DNA of 28,745 nucleotides from Candidatus Thalassarchaeaceae archaeon (GTDB taxonomy: Archaea > Thermoplasmatota > Poseidoniia > Poseidoniales > Thalassarchaeaceae). Shown in pieces: positions 8,209-16,316 of this stretch (positions within the stretch are counted from its first letter, which is position 1; each line of letters starts with the position of its first letter). The DNA is taken from assembly GCA_030747885.1 (NCBI GenBank), contig JASLJW010000157.1:1-28745 (forward strand). Reading direction: 5' to 3'. The position numbers and the translations under genes are program-made. Under the pieces are notes generated by a model. That model was not told where the DNA came from, ran no database searches, and saw nothing but the letters and a program-made list of their open reading frames with translations.

Positions 8209-9210
8209 TCAACGTCCTTTCTTAGATGGTGGTTTTGGGTGACGTGATCGAATAGATTCTACTGCCTTCTCAATAGATAAAATATCTTTTTCAGACCAAG
8301 GAGTTCCTCCGTGCTCATCGATTCTTACAGCAATAGATGCCTTTCCAGCCAAAAGGCGAGAAATTTTCCCACGAACCCAGCGAGGGGAACGAGAAATCCA
8401 AGGATGTTGGAAAATCATGCCATGTTTTGGAGGAGGGGACCCCGTTCTAAGGTGAGCAAAGAAAGCCTTCTCAGCACCAAGTACCTGTACAGTACTACTA
8501 GGAAGTCGAGCCAGCCTAGAACGACCATGAGCAGCGACACAGAGTCTAGCAGCCAATAATGGTCCCAATAATTGAGAAAGAGAAGGCAAGTAACTCTCGA
8601 CTTGATTTCGAATCGCCGTTTCGGATTCATCTATTCTATTGGACAGATCAACTGCAGTAATTGCTGAACCCTTAATGGCAGTCCATTCTTTGTTTGTTGG
8701 ACAATGTTCAGGTGAAATTAGGTTCAATGTTTGAACCAAAGCGTCGAAATTTTCTGCGGAAGCCACTACTTTAGGGATTTTTTTTCTTTCTGAATCCAAA
8801 TCAATATCAATTAGGAAAAGACCTGCCCATTCTACCACTCTAGATTCTAGGGTTGTCCATGCACTTCTCAATTCATCTACCGAATGAACAAGATGTTCCA
8901 ATCGGCGATCACCATCTCCTGCTGCTTGAGCAATACCTCTTCGTGCAAGAATTAGTGCCGCCTGCTCCATTAAAGCGAGATCCTCTTTTTCCAAAGGTGG
9001 CCAATTTTCTGGAGCGGTAAAAAGAGGTACGGAATTAGGAAAACGATCTGCTAACTCCCTGGCTTCCGAAGTCATTCTTTCTTTCTTCATTTTTTCAATT
9101 CTATCTGCAACAGCACCAGGTGACCTGATTCCATCCCAAATGGCCTCATCAACAACAAAACCAGAATCATCAATGAGACGAGCCAGACGCCAGTCCCAGT
9201 ACAGTTCCAT
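8209..9210 (-). CDS. nop5: Nop5/Nop56-58 box C/D RNP core protein
   Basis: 333 residues. The C-terminal Nop domain (about 200-310) is clear: LSQLLGPLLAARLCVAAHG, then LARLPSSTVQVLGAEKAFFAHLRTG, then PPKHGMIFQHPWI. It is preceded by the long helical coiled-coil segment through which Nop5 dimerises. Nop5 bridges fibrillarin and the L7Ae-kink-turn of box C/D guide RNAs. The N-terminal fibrillarin-binding part is short and divergent, and the protein is shorter than many archaeal Nop5 proteins (around 400). It lacks a long lysine-rich tail and ends KPPSKKGR. It is the first gene of the nop5-flpA pair and divergent from crcB. Confidence 0.92.
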   Translation of the reverse strand: MELYWDWRLARLIDDSGFVVDEAIWDGIRSPGAVADRIEKMKKERMTSEARELADRFPNSVPLFTAPENWPPLEKEDLALMEQAALILARRGIAQAAGDGDRRLEHLVHSVDELRSAWTTLESRVVEWAGLFLIDIDLDSERKKIPKVVASAENFDALVQTLNLISPEHCPTNKEWTAIKGSAITAVDLSNRIDESETAIRNQVESYLPSLSQLLGPLLAARLCVAAHGRSRLARLPSSTVQVLGAEKAFFAHLRTGSPPPKHGMIFQHPWISRSPRWVRGKISRLLAGKASIAVRIDEHGGTPWSEKDILSIEKAVESIRSRHPKPPSKKGR

Positions 9211-9296
9211 AGTCCATCGAAGTGGACAATAGGCATGAAGCCCTCGGATAATCTTGTTTTGGAAGAGGCTTTGGACTAGATACTCTTGCTTGTGGT

Positions 9297-9674
9297 ATGG
9301 ATGGGCGAGCCCTGTTCCTAGTGGCTCTTGGTGGCGCTATTGGTGCTATGGTTCGTTACCTAACCACTACAATGCTTCCACTTGAGTCTCATTGGTCCAC
9401 TCTCACAATCAATCTTGTTGGGTCTTTACTTCTTGGAATAATAGCTGGAGGAATGCACAGTTCAGGCGCTATTTCTGATGAACTACTGCTTCTATTAGGA
9501 ACTGGAATTCTTGGGGCATTCACAACAATGAGCACATTCAGTATGGATTTAATGCAATTATTGGAGGATTCACAATTGGCAGCAGCAGCAGCATATCTTA
9601 CATCTACTGCATTAATTGGCCCATTGCTAGCCTACGTCGGATGGAAAGGCACCTCAATGGTTTTGGGTGCTTAA
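9297..9674 (+). CDS. crcB: fluoride ion channel CrcB/Fluc
   Basis: 125 residues with four membrane helices. Signatures are GGAIGAMVRYLTT near the N-terminus, LTINLVGSLLLGIIAG in the second helix (the conserved Asn of the fluoride path), and GTGILGAFTTMSTFSMDL in the third (the phenylalanine box and the TTMSTFS break). Fluc channels are dual-topology dimers that export fluoride passively from the cytoplasm. One copy is present here, which is consistent with a homodimer. I looked upstream for a fluoride riboswitch and see none. The start ATG at 9297 has no Shine-Dalgarno sequence. Confidence 0.92.
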   Translation: MDGRALFLVALGGAIGAMVRYLTTTMLPLESHWSTLTINLVGSLLLGIIAGGMHSSGAISDELLLLLGTGILGAFTTMSTFSMDLMQLLEDSQLAAAAAYLTSTALIGPLLAYVGWKGTSMVLGA

Positions 9675-9768
9675 TCATCAGATTCATTCCTATTTCAATC
9701 GAGAACTTCTTATGTATACCGTAGTTCCTGAACCCGTTCCGTGTTAATCGGTCGATGTTGTGAGTGAG

Positions 9769-10146
9769 ATGTTCTGTCCCGAATGTGGTTCCCTATCCTT
9801 CCCTGATCCATCAGGCAATATCAAATGCCCAAACCATTCTTGTGGCTACGAAGGTAGCATAAAAGGAACATCTGGAAAAGGTGGAATTCTCAAAGATGAA
9901 GCAGGAAATGAAATCGATTTAGTTAATGCAAGTTCTAAATCGACTGTTACAGATCTCAAACATCTCAAGGAAAGTATTGCAGAATCTGGAGGTCAAGGAG
10001 TTCTCCAAGAGGGAGCAATGATGTGTCCGAAGTGTGACTGTCAACGCATCTATGTGGTGCTCATGCAGACTAGAAGTTCTGATGAACCAGAAACCAAGAT
10101 TGGAACATGTGACGAATGTGGGCATAAATTCAGAGAATATGCCTAA
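9769..10146 (+). CDS. tfs: transcription factor S (TFIIS/RPB9-like)
   Basis: 125 residues from the ATG at 9769, preceded by GTGAG; a GTG three codons earlier is an alternative. An N-terminal zinc ribbon (C3, C6, C20, C25) is followed by a flexible linker and a C-terminal TFIIS-type ribbon (C86, C89, C114, C117). The hairpin QTRSSDEPET at 100-109 carries the Asp-Glu pair (D105, E106) that reaches into the RNA polymerase active site and triggers transcript cleavage in backtracked complexes. The two or three residues after PET (KIG) replace the usual aromatic positions. Located just before PCNA, so the region groups information-processing genes. Confidence 0.92.
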   Translation: MFCPECGSLSFPDPSGNIKCPNHSCGYEGSIKGTSGKGGILKDEAGNEIDLVNASSKSTVTDLKHLKESIAESGGQGVLQEGAMMCPKCDCQRIYVVLMQTRSSDEPETKIGTCDECGHKFREYA

Positions 10147-10230
10147 TGGGTCTACACATATTCAAGAATGATTCCGAACCCTTTTGGACCTCATTTAAGC
10201 ACCCTCAGTTCCGTAAGGAGTTTGATTGAC

Positions 10231-10974
10231 ATGATTCAGTTCACCGCTAGGCCCGAGACGATGAGAACTATTGTAGATGTTCTCAGTGTAATTGTAGATG
10301 AGGCTAGAATGCGATTTTCTAGTGATGGATTAGACATTAATGTGGTAGACGCAAGCCATGTTGCATTGATTAAGATGCATGTTGATGCAGCCGCATTTGA
10401 AACATGGGATGTCAAGGACACAATCATTGCAATTGAACTTTCAAAATTACGTGATTTACTCAAATTAGCTGGTCCCGATGACTTGGTAGATGTGAATTAT
10501 GATTCATCTGTTGGCCAATTCGATATCAAAGTGGGAGAAGTTGATCGGTCTATTCGTCCGATTGATCACACATTGATGAAAGATCCAAAGGTTCCAGACC
10601 TTGAACTGAAGAGTAAGGTGAAGATTGCATCTACTAAGTTACACAAAGCCCTCCAAGCAGCACGTCTTGTTGGAGAGTTAGTAACACTCTCTCTTGATAC
10701 CCGTCAATTCAATCTTCACGTACAAGGAGATCAAGACTCAGTTTCAGTTTCTCATGAAGCAGGGCAACTCGAAGATTTGGTTGCTGAAAAACCTGTAAAG
10801 TCAACATATTCTACCAATTACCTTCAACCAATTGTGAAGGTAATAGATGGAGTAGTTGCATCTGTAGAAGTTTGTTTTGACGACAAATATCCTCTAAATC
10901 TTAACTTTGATATCGCTGATGGGGCCGGAAATGTGACTTATTTCCTCGCACCTCGAATTGATGATACAATTTGA
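10231..10974 (+). CDS. pcn: DNA polymerase sliding clamp PCNA
   Basis: 247 residues from the ATG at 10231, which matches the usual start of PCNA (MIQFTARPE...) and has AAGGAG at 10215-10220 with a 10-base spacer. A longer frame upstream exists but the extra residues do not fit the family. The sequence shows both halves of the clamp fold. SDGLDINVVDASHVALIKM is the conserved centre of domain 1, the connecting loop is around PKVPDLELKSKVKI, and the C-terminus APRIDDTI is the tail next to PIP-box partner binding. It forms a trimeric ring that tethers polymerases, FEN1 and ligase to DNA. Confidence 0.93.
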   Translation: MIQFTARPETMRTIVDVLSVIVDEARMRFSSDGLDINVVDASHVALIKMHVDAAAFETWDVKDTIIAIELSKLRDLLKLAGPDDLVDVNYDSSVGQFDIKVGEVDRSIRPIDHTLMKDPKVPDLELKSKVKIASTKLHKALQAARLVGELVTLSLDTRQFNLHVQGDQDSVSVSHEAGQLEDLVAEKPVKSTYSTNYLQPIVKVIDGVVASVEVCFDDKYPLNLNFDIADGAGNVTYFLAPRIDDTI

Positions 10975-11022
10975 TGATATTCTATCCGTCGAAATCTTGA
11001 GGGAGACCTACCTCGGCAGTAC

Positions 11023-12105
11023 ATGGATGAGGGTAGTGTATGTGTCCTTATTCCAAGCGTTAGGAACTCGGATGAACTAGCTGTAGTGCTCCAAGGTTTA
11101 TCCAAACAGGATTTTGATGGGAAGTTGGAAATCGTTGTCGTGGGGCCAGGAAATGATCCAGGAAAAAGAGTCGCAGAATCGTTGGGCGCTCGATTCATTG
11201 ATGATGGGGGAGTTCGTACAAGAGCAGATGCTTGCAATGTTGGTTTAGAAAAGACCGAGTCTGAATTTGTTTTTTTCACAGACGATGATGTGATTGTTCC
11301 TGAAAACTGGATTTCCAGCCTTATCAAATGGTTCGAGAGGCCTGAAGTTGCAGGCGTAGGTGGACCTAACTTTGCTCCAGTCAAAGATTCCACATTTTGG
11401 CAACGAGTAATTGATGTGACATTCTGCAGTAAATGGGTTACAGCAGGAACAAATTATGGAAATCAAGCTATGGATGAATTGGAAGAGGTGGAACAACTTC
11501 CTGGCGTGAATGCAGCTTACCGTCGTTCAGTTTTGGAAGAAGTCAACGGTTTCGATCATGGTGCAATAGGATGTGAAGATGCAATGTTGGATTACAGGAT
11601 TCGGAAAGCAGGTCACAAACTTTGGCAAGATGGTAGTGCAATAATGTGGCATCGTAGAAGAGGACCATCTCGAGTCAGAAAACAAATTGGAAATTATGGA
11701 ATGGTGAGAATTCTAGCTAGTAATATTCATCCTGAAATGAGGTCGTGGACACACTCAGCAGTAGGGCTCTTCCCTCTACTTTCTTTTATTGGAATCAGCG
11801 CGCTAATCACTGGAGCCATAGGTGGAGGTGCAGACGCATCTTTTTGGTTTACATTCGATGGAATTTGGAGCCCTTCTCGAATCCTTTTCCATGGCTCTCT
11901 TGGCTTGATGTCTCTTTACATTGCAATGTGTTGGGTTGGTGCCCTTTTTGGTACATCTCCATCTAGATCGTTGTTCACAATATTAGCAGCTCCATTGATG
12001 ACCTTCACCTTGCATTGGTCATATGGAATAGGCGTCATGAGAGGATGGCAACGTATTCGTTCAGGAAATCCAGGATTACAAATTGACGATCGTAACAGAA
12101 TATAA
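11023..12105 (+). CDS. membrane-anchored family 2 glycosyltransferase
   Basis: 360 residues. An N-terminal GT-A domain (1-230) has VLIPSVRNSDEL at the nucleotide-binding start, the metal-binding FFTDDDVIVP (D87-D89) and the GCEDAMLDYRIRKAG acceptor-side motif (E185, D186), followed by W-x-HRRRG (209-214), typical of processive or lipid-linked GT2 enzymes. The C-terminal third has three or four membrane helices (about 246-268, 290-309, 316-335). It probably adds a sugar from a nucleotide- or dolichol-linked donor during surface glycan or S-layer glycosylation. Donor and acceptor cannot be told. A GAGGGAG about 12-18 bases before the ATG is a distant ribosome-binding candidate. Its stop abuts the convergent membrane gene. 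Confidence 0.85.
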   Translation: MDEGSVCVLIPSVRNSDELAVVLQGLSKQDFDGKLEIVVVGPGNDPGKRVAESLGARFIDDGGVRTRADACNVGLEKTESEFVFFTDDDVIVPENWISSLIKWFERPEVAGVGGPNFAPVKDSTFWQRVIDVTFCSKWVTAGTNYGNQAMDELEEVEQLPGVNAAYRRSVLEEVNGFDHGAIGCEDAMLDYRIRKAGHKLWQDGSAIMWHRRRGPSRVRKQIGNYGMVRILASNIHPEMRSWTHSAVGLFPLLSFIGISALITGAIGGGADASFWFTFDGIWSPSRILFHGSLGLMSLYIAMCWVGALFGTSPSRSLFTILAAPLMTFTLHWSYGIGVMRGWQRIRSGNPGLQIDDRNRI

Positions 12106-12651
12106 TCAACGTAGACCATGATTCGCAAAGAAAAGTGGAAGGATTGTAATCACTCCACAAAATACCATTCCACATAATGACCCCAATGCAGTAGTCGCTT
12201 GAGTGAATAATTGAACATCAACTCCCCCATAAATTTCTGTAGAACCTTGTGGAAATTCGACTGACAAAGTAATCCCAACATTTGCAATGTTTGAAAATAA
12301 AATGCCTCCAAGTGCTATCCAAATACCTTTTTTCTGATATGTTTGAATTTGATAACCAGAATACAAAAAAATAGCACCCGAAACTATTGCAATCAACCCA
12401 GTAGCGGCATAATACGAGGAAGGTAGCAATGCCTCTTCGACTTCTGGACCCATTGTGGATGATAGCCAACTATTCAACCCAATGGTTCCAAATGAAAATA
12501 ATGAACCAACCATTCCCATTCCTCCAACACACATGAGACTTATTCCAATTATTTTCGTAATCACATGAGGTTCTTCTTCCAAAGGTACTAGCACTGGAGT
12601 AGGTGATGTGGCTCCCTGTAAAATTACATTCGAGTCAACGGGAGTTTCCAT
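12106..12651 (-). CDS. four-helix membrane protein of unknown function
   Basis: 181 residues: a ~30-residue soluble N-terminus, then helices near 34-55, 80-101, 109-127 and 151-174. The large loop between helices 1 and 2 (NSWLSSTMGPEVEEALLPSS split over ~20 residues) probably lies outside or is re-entrant. No family is recognised. It is last in the minus-strand series after the FGE-like gene, with a 33-base gap and no Shine-Dalgarno sequence, so it may have its own promoter. Its stop directly touches that of the convergent glycosyltransferase. Confidence 0.65.
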   Translation of the reverse strand: METPVDSNVILQGATSPTPVLVPLEEEPHVITKIIGISLMCVGGMGMVGSLFSFGTIGLNSWLSSTMGPEVEEALLPSSYYAATGLIAIVSGAIFLYSGYQIQTYQKKGIWIALGGILFSNIANVGITLSVEFPQGSTEIYGGVDVQLFTQATTALGSLCGMVFCGVITILPLFFANHGLR

Positions 12652-12684
12652 GAATAGAAACTATGGGACAAGGGGATAATTGTT

Positions 12685-13413
12685 TCATTCAGATTTCTTT
12701 CGAAAAATTGGAAAGGAAGGGCGCCAGAAAATTGCACTGAAGACACTAATGAAAACCCCTCCTAAAACTAAACCTGGCCAACCTTCCTGAATATAGCCTG
12801 GCCTTGCATTGAAAAAGGCCCATACGAACGAAGGAAGAATACCTAAGAAAATAGCAATTAACAATTCTTCAATTGCTCTTCTAACTGGTTCGGGACCTAC
12901 AGGAAGAGGATCACCGTCGCCATCCCACCTCATTACTTCAGGGTCTATCTTAACCAATCGAAATGAAACTGGTTGATTGTCTTCAAACACTAAACCTGTT
13001 TTTGGTCGACCAAGCTTCAAATTATTCCAATCCCTAATGATTTGGAAACCACGAGGGCCCTTTGGACGACCATCTGTAGGTTGCCCCCAATATCCACGCT
13101 CTGGAAGATAATCCCCTAAAATTTCCATTCCATTTGTTGAAGATAGCAACTGATTATTGAAGGCTAATTCCCATTCTCCTTCAGTAGGTAGTCGAATAGA
13201 AGATTTTTGAAGCCGTTCTTCGATTGTAGCATCACCTGGAAACAATTTACTTATTTCTTCGAAATTATAGGCTCTAGATGTAATGTGAAAACTTGGAACT
13301 GAACACTCATGCTTTGGCCCTAATTCGCCGAACAGAACCCCTCTACGGCTGCCACCAATTATTATTTGGGCACCCTCGACTTTTTGCCATTCTATTTGTG
13401 ATGAACCAGTCAT
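12685..13413 (-). CDS. degenerate FGE/SUMF1-like domain protein with two C-terminal membrane helices
   Basis: 242 residues. RLPTEGEWELAF at 74-85 is the hallmark of the formylglycine-generating enzyme/sulfatase-modifying factor fold ('RLPTEAEWEyA'), and FRLV at 151-154 matches the family's final strand. The cysteines that bind copper and carry out oxidation in true FGE are missing; one Cys is visible at 37. The domain is also shorter than the usual ~250 residues, so it is probably a binding or structural version of the C-type-lectin-like fold rather than an active enzyme. Two hydrophobic segments (about 183-203 and 212-229) and a basic tail anchor it. Its ribosome-binding site AGGTGG overlaps the TAG stop of the ABC exporter, which implies coupled translation and a shared role. 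Confidence 0.7.
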   Translation of the reverse strand: MTGSSQIEWQKVEGAQIIIGGSRRGVLFGELGPKHECSVPSFHITSRAYNFEEISKLFPGDATIEERLQKSSIRLPTEGEWELAFNNQLLSSTNGMEILGDYLPERGYWGQPTDGRPKGPRGFQIIRDWNNLKLGRPKTGLVFEDNQPVSFRLVKIDPEVMRWDGDGDPLPVGPEPVRRAIEELLIAIFLGILPSFVWAFFNARPGYIQEGWPGLVLGGVFISVFSAIFWRPSFPIFRKKSE

Positions 13414-13423
13414 TCACAACCAC

Positions 13424-15241
13424 CTAGATTGCACCAGTTTGGATTTCCCACTGAGAAGCATAAACCCCATCTGAAGAGATTAGTTCGTCATGAGTCCCTC
13501 TTTCAACAATTACTCCATCTACCATTGAGATAATTTCGTCTGCATTTCGGATTGTTGCTAATCGGTGAGCCACTGCAATCGTCAAACGTTCTCCACCATT
13601 CCCATCGAATAGCGATTCTTGTATTCTCTTTTCTGTCTCAGCATCCAAAGCAGCAGAAGCTTCGTCCAATATTAGAACATCAGGATTCTTTAGTAGTGCT
13701 CTAGCAAGACTGATCCTTGCTCTTTGCCCCCCTGAAAGACGTACACCTCGGTCTCCAACCATCGAATCCATTCCCTCATCAAGTTCAGAAACAAAATCCC
13801 AAATACCTGCAGTTTTCAACGCAGATACTACCTCTTTGTCTTCAACTTCTCTTGCGTAAGCAATATTTTCCTTGATTGTTCCGAAAAAGAGGAAAGGATC
13901 CTGTGATACGAAACCGATTCTTTCTCGGACTGATTCAAGAGTGAATTCGTTGATATCTTGTCCGTTAACAAGAACAGAACCAACATCAGGTTCGTAAAAC
14001 CGTTCTATGAGTTTCAAAATAGTGCTTTTTCCAGCCCCAGTATGTCCCATCAATCCCACGAAACCACCTGAATCGATACTAAAATTCACATCATTCAGAA
14101 CTCGAATATCGGTTTGAGGGTAAGCGAATGAAACCCCTACGAATTCTAGACTTTCAATTCGATTTACCAATTCGATTGCCCCATCATGATCTACAATCGA
14201 TGGCTCTAGATCTATCAGTGCGAATACTCGGCGTGATGCAGCCTCTCCTCTCTGAAGTTGATTGATTAACATCCCCATAATGAACAAAGGCATCGTCATT
14301 CTAGTTGAGATAAGCAAGAATGTTACGAATTGTCCAATGGTAATTTCTTCTGCTGCAATCAACCATCCTCCCGCACTAACCAATAATCCAAAGGAGATTC
14401 CTGCTACCAAATATATCCCTGGAATGAAGCGATTTCGAATCGCTGAAGCGGAAATTGCTTGGTCTCGATATGTTCCACTTTCCCTATTTACTCGTTCTTT
14501 CTCATAATCGGTTGCGTTGTAAGCTTGAACGACTGTAATACCCGACAGCACATTCTCAAGAATTGCGACAATCCCTCCGGTGCTTTCCCTCTGTTTTCGG
14601 TATTTTCTCTGAACTCGTGTAGAGAACCAAATCACCATAGGGAGAATGAGCAACAGGGGGAGAAATAAAACAAATGCAAGTTTGTAGGACATCCAAAATA
14701 GAATCATAAATGCAGTGCTAAAGGTCACAATTAATCTGATTATACTAGTACTGGAATCAGAAACAATATCTTCAAGTTGAGCAACATCTGCTGATAAAAC
14801 GGACATTAGATTACCCGATTGGCGAATTTCAAAATATGAAGCTTCCATGGCCATTAATCTAGATGTAGCATCCATTCGAATGTCGTGCTGAACCTTGTAA
14901 GCCGTAGATTGCCACAAATAATCACTTGTTCCCTGAGAAATTGCTAATCCCGCAAAACCGGCAAAAATCAATAGACCAAAACCAATTTCTGGATTTGCTC
15001 CAACTAGGGATTCTACTACTTCACTAGTGTAGACTCCCTTTGTGTAATAATCGGTTGCCATTCCAATAGCTACGAACGGAATCAAATCAAATGCTCTAGC
15101 AATCCCATTGCTGAGAATTCCCCCTAGGGCTCTTTTCCAATAGGCAAGAATGTAGGGGATAATTCGGTATATTTTCCGACCTACAATCTGTTCCTCATCC
15201 TCTAAATCAGATGAATCCAGTGCAATCCCTGCCTCCGACAT
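13424..15241 (-). CDS. ABC exporter, MsbA/LmrA-type half-transporter
   Basis: 605 residues. The transmembrane domain (about 20-330) has six helices and is fused to a nucleotide-binding domain: Walker A GHTGAGKS (399-406), Q-loop VSQDPF (445-450), signature LSGGQ (502-506), Walker B VLILDE (522-527) and the H-loop histidine (H559). Half-transporters of this kind dimerise and export lipids, drugs or peptides using ATP. The substrate cannot be told from sequence. GGTGAG lies 5 bases before the ATG. It sits 51 bases after the Lon-domain gene and is coupled to the FGE-like membrane protein downstream, a possible accessory subunit. Confidence 0.93.
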   Translation of the reverse strand: MSEAGIALDSSDLEDEEQIVGRKIYRIIPYILAYWKRALGGILSNGIARAFDLIPFVAIGMATDYYTKGVYTSEVVESLVGANPEIGFGLLIFAGFAGLAISQGTSDYLWQSTAYKVQHDIRMDATSRLMAMEASYFEIRQSGNLMSVLSADVAQLEDIVSDSSTSIIRLIVTFSTAFMILFWMSYKLAFVLFLPLLLILPMVIWFSTRVQRKYRKQRESTGGIVAILENVLSGITVVQAYNATDYEKERVNRESGTYRDQAISASAIRNRFIPGIYLVAGISFGLLVSAGGWLIAAEEITIGQFVTFLLISTRMTMPLFIMGMLINQLQRGEAASRRVFALIDLEPSIVDHDGAIELVNRIESLEFVGVSFAYPQTDIRVLNDVNFSIDSGGFVGLMGHTGAGKSTILKLIERFYEPDVGSVLVNGQDINEFTLESVRERIGFVSQDPFLFFGTIKENIAYAREVEDKEVVSALKTAGIWDFVSELDEGMDSMVGDRGVRLSGGQRARISLARALLKNPDVLILDEASAALDAETEKRIQESLFDGNGGERLTIAVAHRLATIRNADEIISMVDGVIVERGTHDELISSDGVYASQWEIQTGAI

Positions 15242-15292
15242 CTAACTCACCAGTTGACGGCCAGAGTCTAACCCTCTTGAACCCGTAGCCTG

Positions 15293-16084
15293 TTATTCCT
15301 CTTCAAAAAATGTAGATTCTTCAATCATTTGTCCAATAAACCGTAGACGGGCTTGTCCATTCCTAATTGAAGTCTCAATTGAATCCGCAATTTCTTCTAA
15401 ATTTTCTGAACTCAATACCGTCATCTGTAAATCAAGATCTTGAACCAAAGATGCTGCTACACTGAATAAGGAATCAGGAGTAGGATTGCCAAATGTCGAT
15501 GAGAGTTGTTCGAGGATATCCAATGGCTCTAGATCAATTCCTCCGAATGTTGAACCAACTTCAACGATGTGTTTCGACCATTCCACCAATAGACGATTCC
15601 ATCTTTCTCCGTCAATATTTCCCTGAGGAGTGCCGATTGGTCTCACGATTCCTCTAAGATACAATTTCCCATCGGGTACCTCATCAATGTACAAATCTGT
15701 TAGTTCATCAACCGAAGGAAAAGAATCCCCAAAGTCTTGGGCATCTAAAGCAGGTTCCAAAACATCAAGGATTTCAAAACGAGTCATCCCTACAGCAATT
15801 AGATGAAGATTGGAACCTATTTCATGCAAACCTGTAATCTCAGCAATGCAACCAAAAGAAGAGGGAGCAGCCCAACCCCTGATTCTCCCACCATCTGGAT
15901 TCTCAGGAAGGATTCCAAACATGCCGTCACCAAGAATGCAATCATCTAGCATCTGTTTGTACCGGGGTTCAAAGATTCGTAACGGCATATTTTCCCCAGG
16001 CATCAATGCACCTAACGGAAATAAAGGAATCAACAGACAATCTTCCGGAACCACCGGAATAGAGGATGCTTTGACCTGCCTCAT
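15293..16084 (-). CDS. Lon N-terminal (substrate-binding) domain protein
   Basis: 263 residues from the ATG at 16084; an in-frame GTG eight codons upstream (16108) is also possible. LLIPLFPLGALMPGENMPLRIFEPRYKQMLDDCI is the classic opening of the Lon substrate-binding (PUA-like) domain, written here in its two parts PLFPLG...PGE and LRIFEPRYKQML. GMFGI followed by GCIAEI(T) gives the next strands. The AAA+ ATPase and protease domains of Lon are absent, so this is a stand-alone domain as in many bacteria and in cereblon-like proteins. Its role is unknown; binding of unfolded or modified peptides is the usual suggestion. The C-terminal helical part is where Lon N-domains bundle. It opens a minus-strand series with an ABC exporter. 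Confidence 0.85.
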   Translation of the reverse strand: MRQVKASSIPVVPEDCLLIPLFPLGALMPGENMPLRIFEPRYKQMLDDCILGDGMFGILPENPDGGRIRGWAAPSSFGCIAEITGLHEIGSNLHLIAVGMTRFEILDVLEPALDAQDFGDSFPSVDELTDLYIDEVPDGKLYLRGIVRPIGTPQGNIDGERWNRLLVEWSKHIVEVGSTFGGIDLEPLDILEQLSSTFGNPTPDSLFSVAASLVQDLDLQMTVLSSENLEEIADSIETSIRNGQARLRFIGQMIEESTFFEEE

Positions 16085-16130
16085 GACCCGAGAGTAATGA
16101 ATAGACACAAGAATATTCGTCTTTAACCCA

Positions 16131-16152
16131 ATTCAATTCAACCGAATTGAAT
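16131..16152. promoter_or_regulatory. perfect 9-bp inverted repeat between Lon-domain gene and tRNA-Gly
   Basis: ATTCAATTC at 16131-16139 and GAATTGAAT at 16144-16152 are exact reverse complements separated by AACC. The site lies 47 bases before the Lon-domain ATG and 30 bases before tRNA-Gly, in a divergent promoter region. It could be an operator for either side or a promoter element of the tRNA (the TTGAATAAG end is about 27-30 bases upstream of the tRNA 5' end). It could also form a hairpin, but no T-tract follows on either strand, so a terminator is unlikely. Confidence 0.45.
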
Positions 16153-16181
16153 AAGACCAAGAAACGATTCGCGAGGTCTGC

Positions 16182-16253
16182 GCGTCTGTAGTGAAGGGGT
16201 TATCACCAGAGGTTTCCAACCTCTTGTCCCGGGTTCAAATCCCGGCGGACGCA
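16182..16253 (+). tRNA. tRNA-Gly, anticodon UCC
   Basis: A full cloverleaf is visible. The acceptor stem GCGTCTG/CGGACGC has one G-U pair. The D arm is GTGA-AGGGGTTA-TCAC, the anticodon arm AGAGG-TTTCCAA-CCTCT with anticodon TCC, the variable loop is short, and the T arm is CCGGG-TTCAAAT-CCCGG. The discriminator is A. The next bases are CC then TTTT, so the CCA end is not encoded and must be added. No intron is present. It reads GGA and, with wobble, GGG codons. Confidence 0.96.
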
Positions 16254-16260
16254 CCTTTTC
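16254..16260 (+). terminator. short T-tract after tRNA-Gly
   Basis: CCTTTTC directly follows the tRNA 3' end. A T4 run at this place is the usual minimal terminator for archaeal tRNA transcripts. Confidence 0.4.
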
Positions 16261-16289
16261 ACATCGTTACTTTCTAGATGACAACGATT

Positions 16290-16298
16290 ATTTGTATT
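16290..16298 (+). promoter_or_regulatory. TATA-like box for the repeat lipoprotein
   Basis: ATTTGTATT lies ~20-27 bases before the ATG at 16317. With the archaeal spacing of about 26 bases from TATA box to transcription start, transcription would begin at or close to the ATG, giving a leaderless mRNA. This agrees with the lack of a Shine-Dalgarno sequence. Confidence 0.4.
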
Positions 16299-16316
16299 CA
16301 GTTTAGAAAATGAACA

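Noticed and set aside
9211..9320. Fluoride riboswitch upstream of crcB
   Set aside because: GGATGGGCGAG occurs but lies inside the coding start, and no pseudoknot partner or second stem of the riboswitch is visible.
10168..10230. Longer PCNA start at 10168
   Set aside because: The 21 extra residues do not fit the clamp fold, and AAGGAG lies before the ATG at 10231, which matches the standard PCNA N-terminus.
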